From IMG/VR virus record IMGVR_UViG_3300020027_000017, positions 1 to 45,483 of that record: a stretch of DNA of 45,483 bases; one strand, written 5' to 3'. Source of the DNA: a virus. The position numbers and the translations under genes are program-made. The notes below the pieces were generated by a model. The model was not told where the DNA came from and did no database searches. It was given only the letters and a program-made list of their open reading frames with translations. The stretch's first letter is position 1. Every line of letters starts with the position of its first letter. Below are positions 37,446 to 45,483 of the stretch, piece by piece.

Positions 37446-37831
37446 GTGATCCGAATTTTTTCCAATACCTGCTCGATGTAGCGCAGGTGCAGATGCTTAT
37501 TTCCGATCGCTTTTACGCCGTGCGCGCACCGCAGGGGGCACAGCTGCCGTATGTGGTGTGGGCACGTTCAGGCCTAGACAGGCAAGCGATGTATTGCGGC
37601 GTCAATGGCGTAGTCGTCGGCGAGTACACATTCAGCTGCTACGGCATCACGCCTGACGAGGCGAACCGTGTGCACATAGCTATCCGCTACGCAATGCAGG
37701 ATTTCGCCGGAATGATGGGCGACGTGCGCGTAAAGCACTGCCACCTGCAAACAGATTTCGAGTTAGAGGATCCCGATCCTGACACACACAGTGTGCGGCA
37801 GCTGTGGCAAGTCCATTTTGTAGAGACATAG
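37442..37831 (+). CDS. Tail terminator, DUF3168-like
   Basis: The 129-residue protein has ISDRFYAVRAPQGAQLPYVVWARSG, a central strand-rich region with YTFSCYGITPDEANRVHIAIR, and a closing VRQLWQVHFVE. This is the DUF3168 (gpU-like) layout of tail-terminator proteins, which cap the tail tube. Confidence 0.8.
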   Translation: MSDPNFFQYLLDVAQVQMLISDRFYAVRAPQGAQLPYVVWARSGLDRQAMYCGVNGVVVGEYTFSCYGITPDEANRVHIAIRYAMQDFAGMMGDVRVKHCHLQTDFELEDPDPDTHSVRQLWQVHFVET

Positions 37832-37843
37832 GAGCGCCTATCC

Positions 37844-38275
37844 ATGGCATCTGAAGATACCTTGATCGGTAATGAGTTTCGCTTTCAAGTCGGAAACGGG
37901 GCCTCGCCAGAAACGTTTGCAAATATGTGCGCCACAGTCGAGGCGAGCGGGCTCGGTGAGGAGTCGCCTCTAATCGATACGACTGCACTTTGCGACGCTG
38001 CGCGCATGTATCGGCGCGGCCTGCCGGACGGCCTAGAAGTGCCGCTGTTGGTTAATTTCATCCAGGGCGATGAGCAGATACAGAATCTGTACCTCGATTA
38101 CAAAGCGAAAACAGTTCGCAACTTTCGAATGGTGATCGCGGATTCTTCGCCAGAAGAGTACGTCGAGTTTTCGGCGATCATTCGAGGCTGGAGCCTCGGC
38201 GCGCCTGTCGGCGAAAAATCCACGATGACGTTTACGCTAAAAGCAACCGGGGAAGTTAACTGGGTGTTTGCATGA
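37844..38275 (+). CDS. Major tail tube protein
   Basis: This 143-residue protein is beta-rich, with EFRFQVGNGASPETFANMCATVEASG at the start and FTLKATGEVNWV at the end. It has the standard size and position (after the terminator, before the chaperone pair). AGGAG lies before the ATG. Confidence 0.82.
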   Translation: MASEDTLIGNEFRFQVGNGASPETFANMCATVEASGLGEESPLIDTTALCDAARMYRRGLPDGLEVPLLVNFIQGDEQIQNLYLDYKAKTVRNFRMVIADSSPEEYVEFSAIIRGWSLGAPVGEKSTMTFTLKATGEVNWVFA

Positions 38276-38538
38276 GCAGATTCACGCTTCAATCCGAGAC
38301 TATCGAGATACGCGGGCAGACGCTTACAGTGCGCGAGCTGACGGATAAGCAGAAAGGGCAGTGGGCGAAAGCGGTAAGCGACGATGTTTATTGCGCGCCC
38401 TCTATGCTCGTCTCGCTTGTCTGCTATCCGCCGGTGACTATCGAGGAGGCAGCAGACTGGCCCTCGCAGATCACCGCGCAGGTTGTGACGATAGCGCAGC
38501 GGCTGTCAGGTATGGGGGGCGACGAAAAAAACGCCTAA
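38272..38538 (+). CDS. Tail assembly chaperone, zero-frame product (G-like)
   Basis: This 88-residue product ends GMGGDEKNA. Located after the tail tube and before the tape measure, as lambda G. Near its end is the slippery A-AAA-AAC (38526-38532), which makes the longer G-T product. Confidence 0.85.
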   Translation: MSRFTLQSETIEIRGQTLTVRELTDKQKGQWAKAVSDDVYCAPSMLVSLVCYPPVTIEEAADWPSQITAQVVTIAQRLSGMGGDEKNA

Positions 38539-38873
38539 CGCCCGAGGAGATTTTCCGGTGCAGGATCGCACTGGGCCTCGGGCTGCTACCTAGTGAGGTG
38601 CAGGAGATACCGGCTAGCGATTACTCGATGCTGACGCGCTACTGGCTGCATGAGCCATGGGGTTCCTGGCGCGACAATCTGCACACAGCATTACTCGCCA
38701 CTGAGATACGCAGGCCGTATCTAAAGAAGGGCTCGCCTAACCCAATCGGGGATTTCATGCTCAGGCATCCCGACGAGCTGAGCGAGGAGCGCGCAGAAAA
38801 GAAGCGCAAGGCCTCCCGCAACCTGTTCAGCATGTTCAAATCGATCGCAAAAAAGAGGCCCCGCAATGGTTGA
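38272..38873 (+). CDS. Tail assembly chaperone, frameshifted GT product
   Basis: A -1 shift on A-AAA-AAC at 38526-38532 joins the first 87 residues to the downstream frame (RLTPEEIFRCRIALGLG onward), giving 200 residues. The T part ends in a basic tail (ASRNLFSMFKSIAKKRP). In lambda the GT form helps the tape measure assemble. The downstream frame has no good start of its own at the shift, supporting the join. Confidence 0.88.
38526..38532 (+). other. Programmed -1 frameshift heptamer
   Basis: A-AAA-AAC is a classic slippery heptamer in the correct phase (zero-frame codons GAA, AAA, AAC). Zero-frame termination follows two codons later at TAA 38536. I did not find a clear downstream pseudoknot by eye. 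Confidence 0.88.
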
Positions 38874-40752
38874 TCTAGCATCGCTAGTAGTCAGGCTTAT
38901 CGCGGATACCTCGCGTTTTCGTGGCGATCTAGATCGCGCGGCGAATGAGCTTTCGGGGTTCGAGAGGATCGCGAAAAGCGCTGTCGGAAAGGTTGCCATT
39001 GCGGCAGCAGCAGCTGCTTTCTCGGCGGCAGCTGCATTCGCCGTCATGGCGAAATCGGCTATCGATGCTGCCGACTCAATGAATGATCTGTCCAAGCAGA
39101 CAGGTATCAGCACGGAGGCGCTGTCACAGCTTGAATATGCAGCAGAGCAATCAGGCACGAACCTGGAGGGCCTCACTGCGGGGTTCCGAAAGTTCAGTAA
39201 ACAGATTGCGGAGGCCGCTGAAAAAGGCGGGCAGGCGCGCGACGCGTTCAATCTAATCGGAGTCTCTGTAACTGACGCAGCAGGCAAGTTAAAGCCTACT
39301 GAGCAGCTGCTGCTAGACGTTGCAGAGCAGTTCAGCATGTACAAAGACAGCGCGGCCAAGGCTGCATTCGCACAGGAACTGTTCGGGAAGTCAGGCGCGC
39401 AGCTTATCCCGTTCCTGAATCAGGGAAAGGCAGGAATACAGGGCCTCATGAAAGAGGCGGAGCGCCTAGGCCTTACGATCTCGGGAAAGACAGCTGCAGC
39501 AGCCGATGACTTTAATGACACCCTAAACACGCTTAACGCGCAGCTGACAGGGATAGTGCGACAGGTGACGTATGAAATGCTGCCGATGCTGCTGAATCTG
39601 GTTACAGCGTTTTCAGAGTTCGTGCGCGAGGGCAACGGCGCGCGAGGTTTAGTCGAGGGCCTAGGCACTGCATTCCGTGCGGTACTGTACGTAGGCATCG
39701 CAGTAGCGGATTTGTTCGGCGATCTAGGCCGCGCTATTGGCGCGTTCTATGCTGCGGAAAACGCGCTGCTGCATCTGAACGTTAAGGAGGCGCTGACAAT
39801 CATTGCAGAGGCGAACGCTGACGGAGTTGCGCAGGAGGAGCGTACTTCTAAGCTGCTTGCAGCGATCTGGGACGATCGGGGTAAGGCGTACAAGAAAGCA
39901 TTCACAATCGATAACCTGCTCGGGCTCGGGCGAGATTCACCGCGCCCAAAGCCGGGCGATAAAGTCGATTTCCCGATCCCGAAAGCAATCATCGATCCGG
40001 TGCAGGAAATTGAAATCAAGCTTAAGAAAATCGAGGTAGGCCCGCTCGATGATTTGTTTGACGAGATGAATAAAAAGACTCGCACTAGCACCGAGACGAT
40101 TCTGGCGACGTTCAGCGAGTTAAAGGCGAGCCTCGATGTACTGTTCAGCGAAGGCATCATTAACCAGGATGTCTACACAAAACGTCTCCAGGGCGTGTAT
40201 GACGACATGCGCGAATCTATTGCGAGGCAGACTGAGGAGGCGAAAGAGAAAGCAAAGGAGCTTAACGAGTTCCAGCTGCAGGCAGCACGCAATACGCAAG
40301 ACATCATTGCGCAGACGTTCGAGGATCTGGCGACGGGCGCTGATACCTCATTCGGTGAAATCGTGAAATCCTTCGGGCAAATGATCATACGCCTAGCGGC
40401 ACAGGCTGCTGCTGCGAACCTTGCAGGCAAGCTGTTCGGCGAGGCAGGCGGCGGCGAGAAAGGTTCAACGGGGTGGATAGGCGCAGCGATAAGTGCATTC
40501 ACAGGTGCGCCGAAACGGGATAGAGGGGGCAGGGGGCGCGCAGGCGTTGCCTATGCGATCGGAACGGGCGCGCAACCGGAGATGTTCATCCCAGATCGCG
40601 CGGGCACGTTCGTACCTGCAGGCATGGGCGGTATGGTTGTAAACAACAATTTCGCTGTAACAGGAGATGCGCCAATCTCGCAGCGAACGCAGCTACAAGT
40701 TGCAGCTGCGGCCTCGCTAGGAGTTCAGCGCGCTAACCGCCGGAATAACTGA
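38866..40752 (+). CDS. Tape measure protein
   Basis: The 628-residue protein begins with LASLVVRLIADTSRFRGDLDRAANEL, typical of tape measures. A strongly hydrophobic Ala-rich segment at about 43-62 follows, then long helices with DSMNDLSKQTGISTEALSQLEYAAEQSG and a GKSGAQLIPFL block. The C-terminus has YAIGTGAQPEMFIPDRAGTFVPAG, the usual closing motif. Length predicts a tail of roughly 90-100 nm at about 1.5 Angstrom per residue. Confidence 0.92.
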   Translation: MVDLASLVVRLIADTSRFRGDLDRAANELSGFERIAKSAVGKVAIAAAAAAFSAAAAFAVMAKSAIDAADSMNDLSKQTGISTEALSQLEYAAEQSGTNLEGLTAGFRKFSKQIAEAAEKGGQARDAFNLIGVSVTDAAGKLKPTEQLLLDVAEQFSMYKDSAAKAAFAQELFGKSGAQLIPFLNQGKAGIQGLMKEAERLGLTISGKTAAAADDFNDTLNTLNAQLTGIVRQVTYEMLPMLLNLVTAFSEFVREGNGARGLVEGLGTAFRAVLYVGIAVADLFGDLGRAIGAFYAAENALLHLNVKEALTIIAEANADGVAQEERTSKLLAAIWDDRGKAYKKAFTIDNLLGLGRDSPRPKPGDKVDFPIPKAIIDPVQEIEIKLKKIEVGPLDDLFDEMNKKTRTSTETILATFSELKASLDVLFSEGIINQDVYTKRLQGVYDDMRESIARQTEEAKEKAKELNEFQLQAARNTQDIIAQTFEDLATGADTSFGEIVKSFGQMIIRLAAQAAAANLAGKLFGEAGGGEKGSTGWIGAAISAFTGAPKRDRGGRGRAGVAYAIGTGAQPEMFIPDRAGTFVPAGMGGMVVNNNFAVTGDAPISQRTQLQVAAAASLGVQRANRRNN

Positions 40753-40753
40753 T

Positions 40754-41392
40754 ATGCCGACGATCACTGCAGATACCACGCCGGTGTTTCCTACGTGCCC
40801 GGCATACGGATTTCGAGCGGATCCATTCTTTCTAGTCAAGATCATCGCGCGCGAGGGCGGTTACGAGCTAGTGGATAGAAAGTGGAGCCAGGCTCGCCGG
40901 CAATATGACGGGACGCCGTTAGGCGATCGCGCGCAGGAGGATATAGAGGATATCCTCTACTTCTGGCTCGCTATCGGAGGCATGGCGGGGCGCTTTCGCT
41001 TCAAGGATTACACCGACTACAAGAGTAGTCGACTAGCGGGCGACGTCAGCGCGATTGATCAGCCGCTGCTAACGCTCGATACAAGCCCGGTGTCATATCA
41101 GCTAGCAAAGCAATACATCGTAGGAGCGTTCTCGCATACGCGGCCCATACGACGGCCACGTGCAGGCACAGTGCTAGTCGCGAATGAAGTCGGGGCAGCG
41201 CAGACAGACTACAGCCTCGATGAGTCGACGGGCATACTGACACCGGGCGGAGGATTTGCAGGCGTGCCAACGGCCGCAGGGTTTGAATTCGACGTGCTGT
41301 GTCGATTCAATGACAGCTTTACGCCGAGCATCGTCAACCACGAAATCCAGAATGCGGAGGTGTCTATTATCGAAATCCGCGAGGCCGACTGA
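40754..41392 (+). CDS. DUF2460 distal tail protein (GTA gp12-like)
   Basis: The 212-residue beta protein has PAYGFRADPFFLVKII, a FWLAIGGMAGRFRFKDYTDYKS core and FDVLCRFNDSF near the end, matching DUF2460. Such proteins form the first ring under the tail tube. Stop overlaps the next ATG. Confidence 0.87.
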   Translation: MPTITADTTPVFPTCPAYGFRADPFFLVKIIAREGGYELVDRKWSQARRQYDGTPLGDRAQEDIEDILYFWLAIGGMAGRFRFKDYTDYKSSRLAGDVSAIDQPLLTLDTSPVSYQLAKQYIVGAFSHTRPIRRPRAGTVLVANEVGAAQTDYSLDESTGILTPGGGFAGVPTAAGFEFDVLCRFNDSFTPSIVNHEIQNAEVSIIEIREAD

Positions 41393-42267
41393 TGCGTACC
41401 GATATAAGCGAGGCGCTCCTAGCGCATCTGCGAGGCAATCAGCTGACGGTAGCAATCTGCTGGGTGATCGCAAAGCGTGACGGCACTTTCATTCGCGGCA
41501 CCGAACATGATCGCGACGTGACTGTATCGGCAGGGCCGCTCGCCGGTGTCTATCGCGCAGGTGCAAACATCACAGCGAGCACCGTGCAGAGCGGCTCTGA
41601 CTTAGCTGCAGACAATATGGACGTCGACGGCGCGATACCTCAGCAGCCAGTTGACTACATCGATGTCAGCGTTCGAGATATCGAGGGCGGCCTGCTGCAA
41701 CAAGCGCCCGTCACAGTGTTTTTCCTGAACTGGACGGCGCCGGGCGATGGGCAGGCGATCATGCGTCGAGGGTTCCTCGGCGAGATTACACGCGACAGCG
41801 ACGGGCGCTATACGACAGAGATTAGAGGCCTGCTGCAACTCCTATCGCAGCAGGTAGTCGAGACGTACAGTGAACGCTGCATCGTTAAGCGATTCGGCGA
41901 CGCGCGCTGCAAGCTGAATCTCGCGCCCTACACGCACACAGGCACCGTAACTGCAGTCACGAACCGAAAGCAATTTCAAACGGACTTTGACGCGTCGCCG
42001 TATCCTGATTTTCGTGGCGGTGAATTCACGTTCACCAGCGGTGCTAACTCCGGCTACAAACGAGAGTCGCGCACTAGCGAGGCAGGCGAATTTATGTTCT
42101 GGGAACCCTTCCCCGAGACGCCTGAAGTTGGCGACACGTTCAGCGCGATCCAAGCCTGCAACCGCAGCTTGATCACCTGTCGAGACGTGTATGACAATCT
42201 GGTGAACTTTCGAGGGCATGGCGTATTCATCCCCGGAATCGATGCGCTGATGCGAGGCCCGACGTGA
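41392..42267 (+). CDS. DUF2163/BR0599 tail protein (GTA gp13-like)
   Basis: The 291-residue protein has TVAICWVIAKRDGTFIRGTEHDRDV, a central RGFLGEITRD, and four Cys (CIVKRFGDARCKL, CNRSLITC) in the C-terminal half, matching the DUF2163 plus BR0599 layout. In GTA the counterpart is the hub with a bound Fe-S cluster; the Cys pattern supports the same here. Confidence 0.87.
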   Translation: MRTDISEALLAHLRGNQLTVAICWVIAKRDGTFIRGTEHDRDVTVSAGPLAGVYRAGANITASTVQSGSDLAADNMDVDGAIPQQPVDYIDVSVRDIEGGLLQQAPVTVFFLNWTAPGDGQAIMRRGFLGEITRDSDGRYTTEIRGLLQLLSQQVVETYSERCIVKRFGDARCKLNLAPYTHTGTVTAVTNRKQFQTDFDASPYPDFRGGEFTFTSGANSGYKRESRTSEAGEFMFWEPFPETPEVGDTFSAIQACNRSLITCRDVYDNLVNFRGHGVFIPGIDALMRGPT

Positions 42268-42686
42268 TCACTCAGGCGCAGCTCATTGAGGAGGCGCGCC
42301 GCTGGCTGGGGGTTCCGTACGTGCATCAGGGCCGAACACAGTACGGTGTCGACTGTATCGGCTTCATCCTCTGCGTGCGCAACGCCATCAGCCCGTGGTG
42401 GGCAGTGAACGCACGCGAGCTGCGCACGTATCAGCGCCGCCCTAAGGACGGCCTATTGCTCGGCATCGTAGAGCAGCACTGCCTGCAGCTAGCAGCGCCT
42501 GAACCTGGGGCAATGATCCTGATTCGCTGGCCGCAGACGCCGTACCCTTCGCACGTCGCTATGTACGTAGAGGGAAACCTTATTCACGCGTACCAGCGCG
42601 CGCACTGTGTAGTCGAAACAGGATTTAGAGCGCACTGGAGGCGCTATACGCATTCGTACTGGAGACTTCCGGGCGTGCAAGCATGA
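42264..42686 (+). CDS. NlpC/P60 tail peptidase (GTA gp14-like)
   Basis: Starts at GTG 42264 overlapping the upstream TGA. The 140-residue product has WLGVPYVHQGRTQYGVDCIGF with Cys31, and SHVAMY with His97 and LIHAY with His108, the NlpC/P60 core. It cuts cell-wall peptides as DNA enters. It is the only peptidoglycan hydrolase I recognise in the window. Confidence 0.9.
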   Translation: MITQAQLIEEARRWLGVPYVHQGRTQYGVDCIGFILCVRNAISPWWAVNARELRTYQRRPKDGLLLGIVEQHCLQLAAPEPGAMILIRWPQTPYPSHVAMYVEGNLIHAYQRAHCVVETGFRAHWRRYTHSYWRLPGVQA

Positions 42687-44368
42687 GTAACGCAGGGCAG
42701 GCAGCACTCGCAATTGTTGGCAGTATCGTAGGCTTTGCAGTCGGAGGCCCTGCAGGCGCTGCGTATGGCTTTCAGCTAGGCCTCGCTGTCGGGACGCTGG
42801 TATCTCCTACGCAGCTGCCAGGCACATTCGGGCCTCGACTGCAGGATAAGCGCACTACGAATGTCGAGCTAGGCACGCCAATCACAGAGCTATTCGGGCG
42901 CGACGTCGTAACGGGAACAATCATTTGGCTCGGTGAAATAATCGAGACGTCAATGACTGAGGACGTCGGTGGAAAAGGCGCACCGGAGGGCAGCAATACC
43001 ACCTACAGCTACAAGCAATCTATCGCGATCGGCCTCTGCAGAGGCCCGCAGTCAGAGCTGCGCCGCATCTGGGAAAACGGCAAGCTCGTATATGACACTC
43101 GAATAATCGACGGCGAATCCGCTGATGATTTCCTGCAACGCGTAGCCTCTAACGAGCTGTACGCATCAGGCTTTACGCTCTATCAGGGAGATGAGGCGCA
43201 GCTGCCTGATCCTACCATCGAGGAGAAAGAGGGCGTCGGCAACGTGCCTGCCTATCGAGGCCTCGCGTATATCGTGTATATCGAGCGCACCCTGCGCGAT
43301 GATCAGGCCCTGCGTCATCCATCGTTTAAGTTCGAGTTAGACGCTAGCGAAACAGGAGGGGGCGACTCCTTTATTATCCCAGGAGTGCTATTCGTTACTG
43401 AGGTGCCAGGTAGTGAGTCAGAGCCGTATTTTCTTAGGGCGCTGACGTTCAATGACACTGATTCAGTGGACGTGGTGCAGTTCGAGGATACTTTCGACTC
43501 TTCAGGAATCAATGCTGTTGACGTCTGCGGAAAAGGTACGCGGGTTTTTGCAATCGGCAACCTCAGCACCACCCAATACTGGGCGCGATTCTCTAATGAC
43601 GGAGGCGAGACGTTCGCAGTAGTACTAGTCGGCGCCGAATTCGGTACGCCTCCAACGACAGTCCAGCCGTTCAGTTGCGACATGTCATCAGACAGTTACC
43701 TGATTGTCTGCTCAGGAATGCGGCAGCCAACCGATACGGAAGCGCTTGTTTACTCTTCGAGCGATAGCGGGCAGGCCTGGGGTAACTGCGTGATATTAGC
43801 TGTCGAGTCAGATTTCAGATTCAGCCGGGTTAAGTACATAGAGCCTGCAGATATCTGGCTGTGCGGAGGCTTTCGAGGTATCGCGAAATCGCTCGACGGC
43901 ATCACGTGGTATCAGCCGCTTTCAGGAGGCGTCGGCGCGATCCTGGACTTTGCATACGGTGCAGTGACGACAGTAGCAGCTGTAACTTCAAGCTCTATCT
44001 ACGCATCCACGGATGACGGCGAGACGTGGAGCCTCGCTTACAATGGAGGGTTCTCGCATCGCGGCTTAGCCTTCTGTAACTTCACCTGGTGCCGTTACGA
44101 CGCCGGGATATTCGGGGTTATCGACGGAGGATTTTCAGTCGCTACAAGCGTTGCCGGCCCCTGGAGCGCGATCGCTACGGCCCCGGCCGGGTGGGATATT
44201 CGCGACTTGATTTCAGACGGGCAAAAGTTCATCGCTGTAGGAAAGAACGGCGTCGGTGCAACGCTGATCGGGGTTTCAACTGACGGGGTAACGTGGACGG
44301 TTGCATCCGAGGGGCATGTTGCTAACGCCAGGATCAATCGCGCCAAAAACAGGTGGACATCGATATGA
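42683..44368 (+). CDS. Tail-tip hub N-terminal half with an inserted Asp-box propeller
   Basis: Residues 1-220 are the hub N-part: Gly/Ala-rich start, TPITELFGRDVVTGTIIWLGE, YSYKQSIAIGLCRGP and NVPAYRGLAYIVYIE. Residues about 230-545 carry five Asp boxes: SNDGGETF (304), SSDSGQAW (359), SLDGITW (403), STDDGETW (442) and STDGVTW (532). That predicts a BNR-like beta propeller, absent from ordinary hubs, where the second hub half follows directly. The second half is the next gene, linked by an ATGA overlap. The propeller may bind a cell-surface sugar (inference). Confidence 0.82.
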   Translation: MSNAGQAALAIVGSIVGFAVGGPAGAAYGFQLGLAVGTLVSPTQLPGTFGPRLQDKRTTNVELGTPITELFGRDVVTGTIIWLGEIIETSMTEDVGGKGAPEGSNTTYSYKQSIAIGLCRGPQSELRRIWENGKLVYDTRIIDGESADDFLQRVASNELYASGFTLYQGDEAQLPDPTIEEKEGVGNVPAYRGLAYIVYIERTLRDDQALRHPSFKFELDASETGGGDSFIIPGVLFVTEVPGSESEPYFLRALTFNDTDSVDVVQFEDTFDSSGINAVDVCGKGTRVFAIGNLSTTQYWARFSNDGGETFAVVLVGAEFGTPPTTVQPFSCDMSSDSYLIVCSGMRQPTDTEALVYSSSDSGQAWGNCVILAVESDFRFSRVKYIEPADIWLCGGFRGIAKSLDGITWYQPLSGGVGAILDFAYGAVTTVAAVTSSSIYASTDDGETWSLAYNGGFSHRGLAFCNFTWCRYDAGIFGVIDGGFSVATSVAGPWSAIATAPAGWDIRDLISDGQKFIAVGKNGVGATLIGVSTDGVTWTVASEGHVANARINRAKNRWTSI

Positions 44369-45483
44369 CGATATCGGTAGCCGAAATCATCTCGACGCTG
44401 TGTCAGCGCTGCGGCCTGTCAGAGGACGATATCGACGTATCGGATTTAGAGGGCGTGAACGTTGCAGGCTACAAGCTAGAGCGACTGACAGACGCGCGCA
44501 GCGCAATCGCGGTGCTGCGTCAGGTGGGATTTTTTGACGCGGTGGAAAGCGGCGGCGTTATCAAGTTCCCCACGCGAGGCAAGGCAACCGTCAGGACACT
44601 GAGCGCGGCGCAGCTCGCAGCGCATGAGTACGGGAGCGAGCAACCTGTAAGCGTCACTACAAAATCGGTGCAGGATGTAGAACTGCCCCGTCAGCTATTC
44701 GTGCAATACAGGGATCCTGCGCGCGACTACGATAACGGGCAGCAGGGTTCACCGACGCGCCTGACGACAGACGCTGTTAACGACGTGTACGTAGATATCG
44801 CGGTAGCTATCGATGCGACGCAGGCGCTGCGAGTTGCTGAGATGCTATGGGCAGACATGTGGGCAGGCCGCTGGCAGCACGCCCTAGCGCTCGATGCGTC
44901 GAATGCGGATCTGGAGCCTACCGATACAATCCTGGTACCTGTAGACGGGCGCCTGGAGCGCATGCGCGTGGTAGCAATCCAGGATTCAGCCGTGGTGCTG
45001 CGCTCGCTGTCACTGCTGCGCGATGACGTAGGTTCGTACGTGTCAACCGCAATCGCGGATCCCCCTGCAGCGCCGCCGCAGCCGCTGATGATTCTCGCCG
45101 GTACTACGCTAGTGCTCCTCGACTTGCCCCCGCTGCGCGTCACGGATAACGATCCTGGCATATACGCTGCCGTGCGACGCACTAGTGCAGGCAACCTATG
45201 GCCAGGCGCCTCTGTGTTTCGCGGCGAGCCCGGGGGCGCTCAGATAGCAGTAGGCAGCGTGACGAGCGAGGCGGTTGTAGGTACGGTACTCGCTGTTATA
45301 GGTACAGGCCCGTACACAGTCTGGGACGATGCGTCCGAAGTGCTGATTACCTTGCCGCGCGGGCAGTTCGAATCGAGGCCTGACGCACATCTGCTAGAGG
45401 TGGGCGCGAATACCCTCGCAGTCGGCGTGCATGGGCGCTGGGAGCTGCTGCAGTTCGCTGATGCTGCGCAAGTAGGGCCGACG
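44365..45483 (+). CDS. Tail-tip hub C-terminal half (continues at 1-693)
   Basis: The 373 codons here join residues at base 145 to give 555 in total. The start (TISVAEIISTLCQRCGLSEDDIDVSDLEG, AGYKLERLTDARSAIAVLRQVGFFDAVESGGVIKFP) is what normally continues a hub protein after its N-terminal part, including the R-x-G-L...D-V-S-x-L pattern. ATGA overlap with the upstream gene suggests equal synthesis of both halves. The frame runs off the right end and resumes at base 1. Confidence 0.85.
   Translation, partial: MTISVAEIISTLCQRCGLSEDDIDVSDLEGVNVAGYKLERLTDARSAIAVLRQVGFFDAVESGGVIKFPTRGKATVRTLSAAQLAAHEYGSEQPVSVTTKSVQDVELPRQLFVQYRDPARDYDNGQQGSPTRLTTDAVNDVYVDIAVAIDATQALRVAEMLWADMWAGRWQHALALDASNADLEPTDTILVPVDGRLERMRVVAIQDSAVVLRSLSLLRDDVGSYVSTAIADPPAAPPQPLMILAGTTLVLLDLPPLRVTDNDPGIYAAVRRTSAGNLWPGASVFRGEPGGAQIAVGSVTSEAVVGTVLAVIGTGPYTVWDDASEVLITLPRGQFESRPDAHLLEVGANTLAVGVHGRWELLQFADAAQVGPT
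45340..45483. repeat. Terminal direct repeat, right copy
   Basis: Partner of bases 1-144. G at 45342, 45345 and 45357 faces T at 3, 6 and 18; the last 126 bases are identical. See the left copy. Confidence 0.95.

Overview
The window is one nearly complete, circularly permuted genome of a temperate tailed phage (siphovirus) of about 45.3 kb. The first 144 bases repeat as the last 144, and one tail gene runs off the right end and resumes at the left. A tyrosine integrase next to a tRNA/tmRNA 3'-end sequence (attP), a Cro/YdaS-like regulator with divergent operators, and a lambda-like O/P replication pair mark it as temperate. The HK97-type head module (P27 TerS, TerL, portal, protease, capsid) and the gene-transfer-agent-like tail tip (DUF2460, DUF2163, NlpC/P60, hub, DUF2793), with moderately high GC, suggest a proteobacterial host. 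I cannot name the host more narrowly.

Layout. (1) 1-2131 (+): end of the tail-tip hub, a DUF2793 protein and two small membrane proteins. (2) 2136-2747 (-): a small three-gene operon behind two identical palindromic operators, bounded by terminators. (3) 2970-10970 (-): a long, tightly coupled run of small accessory genes (Zn-ribbon proteins, a SLOG protein, a LuxR-type HTH protein, a transposase-like double-HTH protein, a dual-HTH regulator and a HigA-like N-terminal fragment). It has an internal promoter/operator region at 8425-8728. (4) 11043-12439: integrase, its promoter with three phased repeats, and attP. (5) 12508-13034 (+): a Zn-ribbon protein and a small HTH protein that may be the excisionase. 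(6) 13004-17899 (-): early genes, including an MT-A70 adenine methyltransferase, an AlpA-like HTH protein, a DGQHR/ParB-like protein, a PD-(D/E)XK nuclease and a probable recombination partner. (7) 17951-18005: divergent control region. (8) 18048-21535 (+): Cro-like regulator, O-like initiator with internal iterons, P-like loader candidate, two more PD-(D/E)XK proteins, a Q-like antiterminator and a GIY-YIG-like protein. (9) 21598-21746: a strongly structured leader before the late genes. (10) 21734-29023 (+): HNH, ParB-like, Mom-like DNA modification, terminase, portal, protease and capsid. (11) 29091-33306 (+): an insertion of glycosyltransferases and methyltransferases inside the head module. 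(12) 33312-45483 (+): head-tail connectors, an 830-residue repeat fibre in an unusual place, tail genes with a programmed -1 frameshift, tape measure and tail tip.

How it works together. Early transcription probably diverges from 17.95-18.0 kb: leftward to recombination/modification genes and rightward to replication and then the Q-like protein, which should release late transcription into the packaging and structural genes. Two DNA-modification genes (MT-A70 and Mom-like) and two ParB-fold genes point to protection of phage DNA. The least ordinary parts are the glycosyl/methyltransferase island with a frame break at its entry, the fibre among the head-tail connectors, and an Asp-box propeller inserted into a tail-tip hub that is split into two overlapping genes. 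No classical endolysin was recognised.
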